Source of the DNA: Planctomycetota bacterium
GTDB taxonomy: Bacteria > Planctomycetota > UBA1135
DNA: 5,370 bases
Direction of reading: 5' to 3'
Assembly (NCBI GenBank): GCA_014382465.1
Contig: JACNJP010000491.1
Span: 1 to 5,370, forward strand
Shown: positions 1-5,370 of the stretch, piece by piece
How the letters are laid out: every line of letters begins with the position of its first letter
How positions within the stretch are numbered: the stretch's first letter is position 1
The notes under the pieces: model-generated
Database searches by the model: none
The model's input: only the letters and a program-made list of their open reading frames with translations
What the model was told of the DNA's origin: nothing
Program-made: the position numbers and the translations under genes

Positions 1-53
1 AGGTTCTGCTGGAGTTGACCTGTTATTTTGGTATTTGTTGTAAGTAAGAGACG
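1..53 (+). promoter_or_regulatory. AT-rich leader upstream of resB, possible promoter and weak RBS
   Basis: This non-coding stretch is much richer in A and T than the rest of the window, which suits a promoter or 5' leader. Two weak promoter-like matches are visible. TTGACC at 15-20 resembles a -35 box, but the hexamer 17 nt downstream (TTGTAA, 38-43) is poor and would leave almost no leader. TGTTATTTT at 21-29 resembles an extended -10 (TG-N-TATTTT) and would place a start near 36, but it has no visible -35 partner within the window. The ribosome site is weak: AAGAG at 46-50 lies only 3 nt from the ATG, and TAAG at 41-44 is slightly farther away. No operator or riboswitch is recognisable. 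The upstream neighbour is outside the window, so this could also be a simple intergenic spacer inside a longer operon. Confidence 0.3.
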
Positions 54-2570
54 ATGACGGACGCCAAGAAGACACCATTCCAGTGGGGATTCAAGTCCGC
101 CGCCGCGACGATCGCCGTGATCGCCCTGTGGGCCGAGCTGTTCGTCTGGCTGCTCGCGGCCACGCGGGTCGCGGACGGCCCGGCCGCCTTCGCCTACGGG
201 GCCGGCTTCTTCCTCTGCATCCTGCCGCTGATCGCCGCGGCGATCTACGCCTGGCCGCTGGTCTTCGGCTTCTTCCGGTCGGTCAAGGTCGGCATCACCA
301 ACCTGATCTTCATCGGGCTGGCCTCGATCGCGGGCGTGCTCTTCATCCAGGAGGACCCGAACGGCCCGATCGCGCCGGAGTCCGCCGCCGGCGACCTGGT
401 CGAGGTCTCACCGGCGCGCCTGGCGAACTTCGACCAGTTCCGCCAGGCCCACTCGCACTTCACCTACAAATTACTCCACGGCACCTCCGGCTGGCTCTAC
501 CACGCCCTCCCGGGGACCGCCTCCGAGTGCCTGGTGAAGGCCCGAGCGGCCGGGGACGAGGCCAAGCTCGCCCACCTGGCCGCCGAAATGAAGCAGATCC
601 AGGTCGAGGAGCGCTTCGGCGAGGAGTACGCCGTCGCCCTCGAGGCCAAGAGCGAGACCGGGCTGCGCACCCAGGCCGAGAACGCCGAGATCAGGCGGCT
701 CGAGGACGACTGGAAGGACGCCTGGTGGACCCTCTTCCACTACGCCGACACCCTCGATCTCCTCCGGGTCTACAAGTCCGACTGGTTCGCCTCGTTCTGG
801 TTCATCCTGCTCGGAGGGGTGATCTCCAACACCTTCCGCGGCGGCTGGCGGCGGCTGCTCCGGCCGCGCAAGTGGGGCTTCCTGATCACCCACACCGGCG
901 TCGTGCTGCTGGTGCTCGGCGGCTTCTGGGGCCGGGTGACCGAGCAGCGCGGGATCCTCAACCTGAACATCGGCCGGGCCAGCGACCGCTTCGTCACCTA
1001 CGCGCGGGAGATCAACCCCTTCCAGCCCAAGACCCTGTTCGACCGGGACACCGGGCTGCCCTTCCAGGTCCGGCTCGACGCCTTCCGGGCCGACTACCAC
1101 GACATCCTCAGCGTGGTCTACGCCATCCGCACCCCCGAGGGCGGCCTCGACTTCGAGTACCAGCACCTGGAGCCGCCGAAGTTCCGGGTCTACCAGGGCC
1201 AGAAGCTCTACTTCGACTACGGTCCGGGCGACGCCGCCTTCCTCGGCGAGTCACGGGATCCATCCAAGGTGCCTCACCTGCGGGTCGAGGTGCTCGAGTA
1301 CCTGCCGCAGGCCGATCTGCAGCCCCGGCTGGTCCCGAGCGAGCCCGGCAGCCCCTTCGGCCAGCCGCTGATGGCGGTGTCCTTGCTGGCCCCCGGCGGC
1401 CGGACCGAGCTGGAACAGATCCTCACCGGCCCCGAGTCCGCGCCCCTGGCCCACGCCGGCAGCGGCTCCCGGCTGCGGATGCAGGCCGTCGCCAGCGAGG
1501 ACCAGGCGCGGGCCTCGCTCGCCCAGGCGGTCGAACTCCTGCGCGGCCACCTGGTCCAGCACGACGCCGGGCACCAGAACATCCTGGCCCGGGAGGGGAT
1601 CAACCCGGGTTCGGCGCTCAGCCTCGAGGCCGCCGGCCGCCGCTATCAGCTGGAAGTGCTCGAGGCGCTGCCGATGCCGCGCCTGCAGCCCAGCGAGGAC
1701 GGCAGCTGGAAGCTCGTGCCGAGCGAGGTCCCGGTCGAAAACCAGGCGGCGCTCAACCCCGCCGCGCTGGTACGGATCACCGACGACGCAGGGGAGCAGG
1801 AGGAGCGCTGGGTGTTCCAGAGCGGCTTCCTCGACCTCGGCTCCCGCTTCACCGAGCTCAACCTGGCCTTCGAGTGGGACGTCTGGGCCTCGCCGGCCAC
1901 CGCCCGCTACCGGCTGTTCCTGCTCAGCAACGGCGAGCAGACCCGGCTCCTCGCAGGGGTCGCCGGAGACCCGGGCTCGCTCCAGGAGATCGGCCTGGGC
2001 CAGCCGCTGCCGCTCGAGGGCGGCTACCAGCTGGTGATCGACGCCGCCGAGGTCTCCGGCACCCGCGAGACCGAGATCGCGCCGGTCGAGGGCGCCGACT
2101 TCTTCCACCCGGCGCCTGGCGCGGTCCGGGTCCGCGTGACGACCCCCGAGGGCCAGCGGGAGTTCGTCATGAGCACCGACGTCGACGGCCACTGGGTCGA
2201 GTACGCCGGCCCCGGCGGCCAGCCCCGGCTGCTGAAGCTGATGTTCACCGAGGACACCAACGACATGCCGCTCGAGTGGCAGTCGAAGCTGTCCTTCTTC
2301 CGCGGCAAGACCGGCGAGGACGGCTCGGTCCATCACCACGGCCTGGCCGAAGACAGCGGCCACATCCGCGTCAACGACTACGAGGTCTTCGAGGGCTACC
2401 GCTTCTTCCAGACCAACTGGGACAAGGGTGACCCGACCTACTCCGGCATCGGCATCGTCTACGACCCCGGCATCGAGATCGTGCTGCTGGGCTTCTACAT
2501 GGTCGCCTTCGGGACCATCACCGTCTTCCTGATCAACCCCTTCGTCACCAAACGCCACCGCGGGATCTAG
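54..2570 (+). CDS. resB: Large ResB-type cytochrome c biogenesis protein (System II)
   Basis: ResB works with CcsA in System II cytochrome c maturation, delivering heme to the outer face of the membrane for attachment to apocytochromes. The 838-residue product has hydrophobic segments near 14-36, 46-74, 81-98, 244-260, 275-292 and 806-828. Segment 81-98 matches the usual first ResB helix, 244-260 the second (after YKSDWF), and 275-292 the third, which carries H280 in an HTG motif, a plausible heme ligand. The C-terminal part (IRVNDYEVFEGYRFFQ, then DPG before the last helix) is typical of ResB. Basic loops at 261-274 and 831-837 support an inside location and place about 99-243 and 293-805 in the periplasm. 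It is longer than usual ResB (roughly 450-550 residues) because of an extra N-terminal two-helix hairpin (1-75), a helical insert (about 104-235) and an expanded periplasmic region. The stop codon abuts the ccsA start. The family call is firm; the roles of the extra parts are unknown. Confidence 0.9.
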   Translation: MTDAKKTPFQWGFKSAAATIAVIALWAELFVWLLAATRVADGPAAFAYGAGFFLCILPLIAAAIYAWPLVFGFFRSVKVGITNLIFIGLASIAGVLFIQEDPNGPIAPESAAGDLVEVSPARLANFDQFRQAHSHFTYKLLHGTSGWLYHALPGTASECLVKARAAGDEAKLAHLAAEMKQIQVEERFGEEYAVALEAKSETGLRTQAENAEIRRLEDDWKDAWWTLFHYADTLDLLRVYKSDWFASFWFILLGGVISNTFRGGWRRLLRPRKWGFLITHTGVVLLVLGGFWGRVTEQRGILNLNIGRASDRFVTYAREINPFQPKTLFDRDTGLPFQVRLDAFRADYHDILSVVYAIRTPEGGLDFEYQHLEPPKFRVYQGQKLYFDYGPGDAAFLGESRDPSKVPHLRVEVLEYLPQADLQPRLVPSEPGSPFGQPLMAVSLLAPGGRTELEQILTGPESAPLAHAGSGSRLRMQAVASEDQARASLAQAVELLRGHLVQHDAGHQNILAREGINPGSALSLEAAGRRYQLEVLEALPMPRLQPSEDGSWKLVPSEVPVENQAALNPAALVRITDDAGEQEERWVFQSGFLDLGSRFTELNLAFEWDVWASPATARYRLFLLSNGEQTRLLAGVAGDPGSLQEIGLGQPLPLEGGYQLVIDAAEVSGTRETEIAPVEGADFFHPAPGAVRVRVTTPEGQREFVMSTDVDGHWVEYAGPGGQPRLLKLMFTEDTNDMPLEWQSKLSFFRGKTGEDGSVHHHGLAEDSGHIRVNDYEVFEGYRFFQTNWDKGDPTYSGIGIVYDPGIEIVLLGFYMVAFGTITVFLINPFVTKRHRGI
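1059..2432 (+). repeat. Degenerate protein-level repeats in the ResB periplasmic region
   Basis: Within ResB, residues 411-424 (VEVLEYLPQADLQP) and 533-546 (LEVLEALPMPRLQP) share 9 of 14 residues. Each is followed by LVPSE (426-430 and 554-558), the second after a six-residue insertion. A hydrophobic strand ending near a G-x-x-x-E element follows in both. Weaker echoes occur at 336-370 (FQVRLDAF, then RTPEGGLDFEY) and 658-708 (YQLVIDAAE, then TTPEGQREFVM). A closing element of the form RV..(Y)xGx.(F/Y)F occurs at 378-388 and again at 772-786. The pattern suggests that a beta-rich ResB module was duplicated and diverged to build the long periplasmic domain. It is visible in protein and only faintly in DNA, so it is old. 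The best pair is clear by eye; the other copies are tentative. Confidence 0.45.
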
Positions 2571-2573
2571 ATG
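2562..2573 (+). promoter_or_regulatory. resB/ccsA junction: RBS, TAG stop and ATG start with zero spacing
   Basis: The resB stop TAG (2568-2570) is followed immediately by the ccsA ATG (2571-2573), and the two genes share one reading frame. GGGA at 2562-2565 is a usable Shine-Dalgarno sequence 5 nt before the ATG and lies inside the last resB codons. A ribosome terminating on resB would therefore sit on the ccsA start, which favours translational coupling and balanced synthesis of the two complex partners. The 8-bp palindrome ATCTAGAT (2565-2572) covers the junction and is probably incidental. Confidence 0.6.
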
Positions 2574-3731
2574 GAGACCTTCAGCTACCGCTCCCTCCTG
2601 TACGTCACCATGTACATCTCCGCCTGCGGCGGACTGCTCGGGATCGTGACCGCCTTCGGCTGGTTCCTCCGGCCGCTGATCGCCGCCGGTGCCGGCCGCC
2701 GCGCGGCCCTCGCCGGCGGCGGCGACCTCGGCCTGGACGGCGCCGAGGGCGGCTCCTCGCCGCTGCTTCGGACCTCCTCCTGGCTGCTGCTGGCCACCTG
2801 CGGCCTGGCCTTCGTCGCCAACCTCGCGGCCCAGGCGGCCCGCTACGTCGAGGTCCAGCACTGGCCGGCCCAGACCATGTACGAGGTGATCCCGCTCGGA
2901 ACCACCTCCTGCTTCCTGTCGGTGCTGATCCTCTACTTCGTGATCGGTCTCCAGCGGCAGAGGGGCGTCGCTCGCGGCTTCGGCGACCTGTTCGTGGCCC
3001 TGCTGATGGGGGCCTCGGCCTTCATCCTCCACTACGTGCTCGGACTCGACCCGAGCGGCAAGGCGCTGCCGCCGGCGCTCCAGTCGTACTGGTTCGCCAC
3101 CCACATCTCCGCCTACATGTTCGGGTACTTCACCCTGTTCATCGCGACGGTGGCGGCCTGGCTGCACTTCTGCTTCAAGTTCTGGCGCGGCGTGCTCCAG
3201 CCGCGCGAATTCCCGCTCCGCCGGGGCACCCTGCTGCTGACCCTGTCCTCGGTGGTGGTCATGTTGCCGTTCGGCCTCCTGGCCCAGGCGCTCGGCCCCG
3301 GGGTCCTGCTGCTGACCGGCGTGTTCTCGCTGGCCAGCATGAAGCTGCCGGGGAAGATGGCCTGGTTCGACACCTGGGAGGAGGGCGCCGACCGCTTCAC
3401 CTTCCTGATCTTCATGGTCGGCTTCCCGTTCCTCACCGCCGGCCTGATCCAGGGCGGGCTGTGGGCCCAGGAGGCGTGGGCGCTCTACTGGGGCTGGGAC
3501 TCGAAGGAGGTCTCGGCGCTGATCTCGTGGATCTTCTACATCGTCTACCTGCACCTGCGCTTCGTCGCCGGCTGGCGCGGCGAGAAGGGCATGTGGATCC
3601 TGCTGTTCGGCGGCATCTCGATCTACATCACCTTCCAGCTCTTCGGCCACCTGCCGGCCTCCCAGAGCAGCCTACACCGCTACACCGACATGGAGTCGGT
3701 CCCGGCGGAAGGCATGATGGGCGGCGGCTAG
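2571..3731 (+). CDS. ccsA: CcsA/ResC cytochrome c synthase subunit (System II)
   Basis: This is the CcsA (ResC) half of the System II heme exporter and cytochrome c synthetase, an integral membrane protein. The 386-residue product is of usual ResC length and has about eight hydrophobic segments (for example near 10-33, 70-88, 109-127, 138-157, 176-203, 220-240, 279-296, 316-334 and 340-358). The diagnostic tryptophan-rich WWD region lies at 298-320 (WALYWGWDSKE, then a conserved W320). Histidines stand where the family keeps heme ligands: H178 (ATHIS) before the WWD region, H328 in YLHLR, and H369 in SLHRY after it. H97 in QHWPAQTMYE matches the early GHxP...YE element, with Q in place of the common G. 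A Gly/Ala-rich loop (about 39-64) between the first two helices looks like an unstructured insertion. It probably functions only with the preceding ResB. The start is set by the abutting stop and by normal family N-terminal alignment. Confidence 0.93.
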   Translation: METFSYRSLLYVTMYISACGGLLGIVTAFGWFLRPLIAAGAGRRAALAGGGDLGLDGAEGGSSPLLRTSSWLLLATCGLAFVANLAAQAARYVEVQHWPAQTMYEVIPLGTTSCFLSVLILYFVIGLQRQRGVARGFGDLFVALLMGASAFILHYVLGLDPSGKALPPALQSYWFATHISAYMFGYFTLFIATVAAWLHFCFKFWRGVLQPREFPLRRGTLLLTLSSVVVMLPFGLLAQALGPGVLLLTGVFSLASMKLPGKMAWFDTWEEGADRFTFLIFMVGFPFLTAGLIQGGLWAQEAWALYWGWDSKEVSALISWIFYIVYLHLRFVAGWRGEKGMWILLFGGISIYITFQLFGHLPASQSSLHRYTDMESVPAEGMMGGG

Positions 3732-3739
3732 GCGCCGCT

Positions 3740-3768
3740 AGGATGGGGGGATGGGAAAGCCCATCCCC
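3740..3768 (+). promoter_or_regulatory. RBS and perfect 9-bp hairpin covering the start codon of the DUF6941-like gene
   Basis: AGGA at 3740-3743 is a good Shine-Dalgarno sequence 7 nt before the ATG at 3751. Directly after it, GGGGATGGG (3747-3755) and CCCATCCCC (3760-3768) are perfect reverse complements with an AAAG loop. In RNA this gives a stable 9-bp stem with the start codon in the middle of its 5' arm. No other start is possible nearby: an in-frame TAG lies at 3739-3741 and the next in-frame ATG is codon 30. The stem could reduce initiation unless ribosomes arriving from ccsA (stop at 3729-3731) help to open it, or the 22-bp dyad could be a protein-binding site. It is not followed by a T run, so it is not a standard terminator. 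The function is inference; the dyad itself is directly visible. Confidence 0.45.
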
Positions 3769-4185
3769 ACTGTCGAGTGGCTCCACGTCTGTGACCACGC
3801 CTTCCGCGACGAGGCCGGCAAGCTGTGCCTGGTCGGCATGTTCGACGCCCTGCACTCGCGCGAGCTGCCCGGCCGGCTGCCGATGATGGCCGCCGCCCTC
3901 GGCATCACCGACGGCGAGGGCGAGTACCAGATCAGCCTCCAGGTCGTGACGCCCGAAGGCAAGGTCCTCGACATGGACCTGCCGCCGCTGGCGCTCAAGG
4001 AACGCCACGCCAAGCAGCGCGCCGTGGTCAGGCTCTCCGGGCTGCCCTTCGAGGAGTTCGGCCGCTACACCTTCCGGCTCAAGATCGACGGCCAGCCGGT
4101 CGAGTACCCCTGCCACACCATCGACCACTTCGAGCTGCCCGACCCGCAGTCGGCCCCCTCGCAGAGCGGCCCGAACGTCAACTAG
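3751..4185 (+). CDS. DUF6941-like small soluble protein, function unknown
   Basis: The product is a 144-residue soluble protein with no signal peptide and no membrane helix. Its plan resembles the DUF6941 family as I recall it: an N-terminal strand with a conserved CD (VEWLHVCDHAF, 8-18), then KLCLVGMFDAL (24-34), a strand of the form YQISLQVVTPEGKVL, and a C-terminal GRYTFRLKIDGQPV strand pair. The alternating hydrophobic pattern suggests a beta-sandwich. The last 15 or so residues (PQSAPSQSGPNVN) look disordered. Two cysteines are present (C14 in the CD motif and the one in EYPCHTIDHF), but nothing shows catalysis. The start is forced by an in-frame stop 9-12 nt upstream and by the AGGA site. 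It follows ccsA after 19 nt, so co-transcription is likely, but a role in cytochrome assembly is not shown. The coding call is firm, the family name is from memory, and no biochemical role is known to me. Confidence 0.8.
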   Translation: MGKPIPTVEWLHVCDHAFRDEAGKLCLVGMFDALHSRELPGRLPMMAAALGITDGEGEYQISLQVVTPEGKVLDMDLPPLALKERHAKQRAVVRLSGLPFEEFGRYTFRLKIDGQPVEYPCHTIDHFELPDPQSAPSQSGPNVN

Positions 4186-4205
4186 TGGTCCTGTCGCAGG
4201 CGGCC

Positions 4206-4229
4206 GAGGCGTCCCCGGTGATCACCGGG
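4206..4229 (+). promoter_or_regulatory. RBS and 16-bp palindrome at the likely DUF819 start
   Basis: GAGG at 4206-4209 lies 8 nt before an in-frame GTG at 4218, which decides the start chosen for the next gene. The GTG sits inside a perfect 16-bp palindrome, CCCGGTGATCACCGGG (4214-4229). As RNA this can fold to a 6-bp stem with a GATC loop that pairs the start codon; as DNA it could bind a dimeric regulator. Perfect dyads of this size arise by chance fairly easily at this GC content, so a function is only suggested by the position. Confidence 0.35.
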
Positions 4230-5370
4230 ACCATGGACGTCCTGGCGGTGCTGCTCGGCGTCATGGCCCTGCTCTTCGGCCTGGACCGCTTCGAGCGTAC
4301 CAAGGGCCTGTTCCGGGTCGTCCCGCTGCTGGTGTTCGCCTACTTCGTCCCCACGGCGCTGTCGAACACCGGCCTGATCCCGGTCGACGAGGACTTCGAG
4401 CTCTACGTGTTCATCAAGCAGTGGCTGCTGCCGACCAGCCTGGTGCTGCTGGTGCTGTCGGTCGACGTCAAGGCGATCCTGGGGCTCGGCAGGACCGCCG
4501 TCAGCATGTTCCTGATCGCCACCCTCAGCATCGTGCTCGGCGGCCCGTTCGCCTTCGGCCTGCTGAAGAGCCTGGTGCCGCCGGAGCTGGGCGACGAGGC
4601 CTGGAAGGGCCTGGCGGCCCTCAGCGGCTCCTGGATCGGCGGCGGCGCCAATTTCGTCGCCATCGGCGAGACCGTCGATGCCTCGGCCGACACCATGAGC
4701 CTGATGGTGGTGGTGGACGTGGCGGTCGCCAACGTCTGGACCGCGGTGCTGCTGCTCTTCGCCGGCCGCGAGAAGCGCATGGACGCCAAGATCGGCGCCG
4801 ACCGGCGGAGCCTGGACGCCGTCCGCAGCAAGGTCGAGGCCTTCCAGCGGGAGAACGCCCGGCCCACCAGCCTGCCGGACCTCCTGCTGATGGCGGCGAT
4901 CGCCTTCGGCACCACCGCGGCGGCCCGCGCGATCGCCCCGTTCCTCCCCACCGGGGAGATCATGAACCCCTTCATCTGGACCGTGGTCCTGGCGACCACG
5001 GTCGCCCTGCTGCTGTCCTTCACCCGCGTGCGCCGCCTCGAGGGCGCGGGCGCCAGCGCCCTCGGTTCAGTGTTCCTCTACCTCCTGGTCGGCACCATCG
5101 GCGCCAAGGCGCAGTTCGCCCGCATCTTCGACCCCGACAACTTCGGCCTGCTGGCGATCGCCGCCCTCTGGATGCTGTTCCACATCGGCGTCATGCTGCT
5201 GGCCCGCCGCCTGCTCCGGGCGCCGGTCTTCTTCCTGGCGGTCGGCTCCCAGGCCAACATCGGCGGCGCCGCCTCGGCGCCGGTGGTGGCCAGCGCCTTC
5301 CACCCGGCGCTGGCGCCGGTCGGGGTGCTGCTGGCGGTGGCCGGCTCCCTGCCCGGCGGCGCGGTACTCC
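4218..5370 (+). CDS. DUF819 family integral membrane protein, C-terminus cut by window end
   Basis: This open frame continues to the window end (384 complete codons visible). DUF819 proteins are usually about 380-420 residues, so probably only the last one or two dozen residues are missing. About ten hydrophobic helices are visible. The family's two related glycine-rich segments are present: GSWIGGGANFVAIGE (137-151) in the first half and GSQANIGGAASAPVVASAF (343-361) in the second, as expected for an inverted-repeat fold of the transporter type. Early ALSNTGLIP (47-55) is also typical. A charged loop at about 183-220 separates the halves. Transport is inferred from the fold type and the substrate is unknown. 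I prefer the GTG at 4218 (GAGG 8 nt upstream, product beginning MITGTMDVLAVLL, like relatives). Alternatives are GTG 4185, which overlaps the previous stop by one base but lacks a good RBS, and ATG 4233. No terminator separates it from the preceding gene, so it may share the transcript. Confidence 0.85.
   Translation, partial: MITGTMDVLAVLLGVMALLFGLDRFERTKGLFRVVPLLVFAYFVPTALSNTGLIPVDEDFELYVFIKQWLLPTSLVLLVLSVDVKAILGLGRTAVSMFLIATLSIVLGGPFAFGLLKSLVPPELGDEAWKGLAALSGSWIGGGANFVAIGETVDASADTMSLMVVVDVAVANVWTAVLLLFAGREKRMDAKIGADRRSLDAVRSKVEAFQRENARPTSLPDLLLMAAIAFGTTAAARAIAPFLPTGEIMNPFIWTVVLATTVALLLSFTRVRRLEGAGASALGSVFLYLLVGTIGAKAQFARIFDPDNFGLLAIAALWMLFHIGVMLLARRLLRAPVFFLAVGSQANIGGAASAPVVASAFHPALAPVGVLLAVAGSLPGGAVL

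Noticed and set aside
83..2431. A 782-codon open frame on the plus strand, overlapping resB in another frame
   Set aside because: The product is almost entirely R, P, G, A and L with no fold-like pattern, a typical frame shadow in GC-rich DNA.
1251..3650. A 799-codon open frame on the minus strand across the resB/ccsA junction
   Set aside because: Its product is low-complexity (rich in E, G, A, Q, R, H) with no recognisable domain, and it lies opposite two well-identified genes. Long antisense frames are expected when third codon positions are nearly all G or C.
3723..3739. A small GCGGC/GCCGC hairpin over the ccsA stop codon as a terminator
   Set aside because: The stem is only 5 bp, there is no following T tract, and the next gene starts 19 nt later on the same strand.
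4185..4217. GTG at 4185, overlapping the previous stop, as the DUF819 start
   Set aside because: It is possible, but there is no Shine-Dalgarno sequence before it, and the added residues (VVLSQAAEASP) precede the point where the family usually begins. GTG at 4218 has GAGG at good spacing.
4979..5003. A perfect 10-bp inverted repeat with a 5-nt loop inside the DUF819 gene
   Set aside because: It arises from Thr and Val codons in a helix (ACC GTG GTC ... ACC ACG GTC), has no T run and sits mid-gene. It is useful mainly as a warning that such stems occur by chance here.
4403..5023. A 206-codon minus-strand frame opposite the DUF819 gene, plus smaller ones at 5067-5303
   Set aside because: The plus strand carries clear family motifs across this region, and the minus-strand products look like shadows without membrane or domain features.
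1..5370. tRNA, rRNA, CRISPR arrays, insertion sequences or attachment sites
   Set aside because: I looked for conserved tRNA arms, spaced direct repeats, transposase-like frames and terminal inverted repeats and saw none. Nearly all of the window is explained by four coding genes.

Overview
The window is a compact, GC-rich stretch (about 70% by eye, with mostly G or C at third codon positions). All its genes lie on the + strand, packed nearly end to end like an operon. It opens with a short, conspicuously AT-rich leader (1-53). Two System II (Ccs/Res) cytochrome c maturation genes follow: an unusually large ResB (54-2570) and, with no gap, CcsA/ResC (2571-3731). After 19 nt comes a small soluble protein resembling DUF6941 (3751-4185), and then a polytopic DUF819-type membrane protein that runs off the window end (4218-5370+).

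ResB and CcsA together form the membrane complex that moves heme across the cytoplasmic membrane and attaches it to CXXCH motifs of apocytochromes c. The sequence shows the CcsA tryptophan-rich heme-handling motif, the CcsA histidines at the expected places, and a ResB transmembrane histidine. The two genes are in the same reading frame, separated only by one TAG codon directly followed by ATG. The layout is therefore one codon away from a fused CcsBA protein. The last two genes have no known link to cytochrome c assembly, and only spacing and strand suggest co-transcription.

The organism is probably a high-GC bacterium that makes c-type cytochromes by System II. The oversized ResB recalls large forms I associate with Planctomycetota, Acidobacteriota or deltaproteobacterial-type lineages, but the window does not fix the phylum. 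There is no sign of mobile elements, RNA genes or CRISPR. The least ordinary features are the in-frame TAG-ATG junction, degenerate internal repeats in the ResB periplasmic region, and perfect inverted repeats covering the start codons of both downstream genes. I do not see convincing evidence of a wholly new system. This is mostly a recognisable locus with some unusual architecture.
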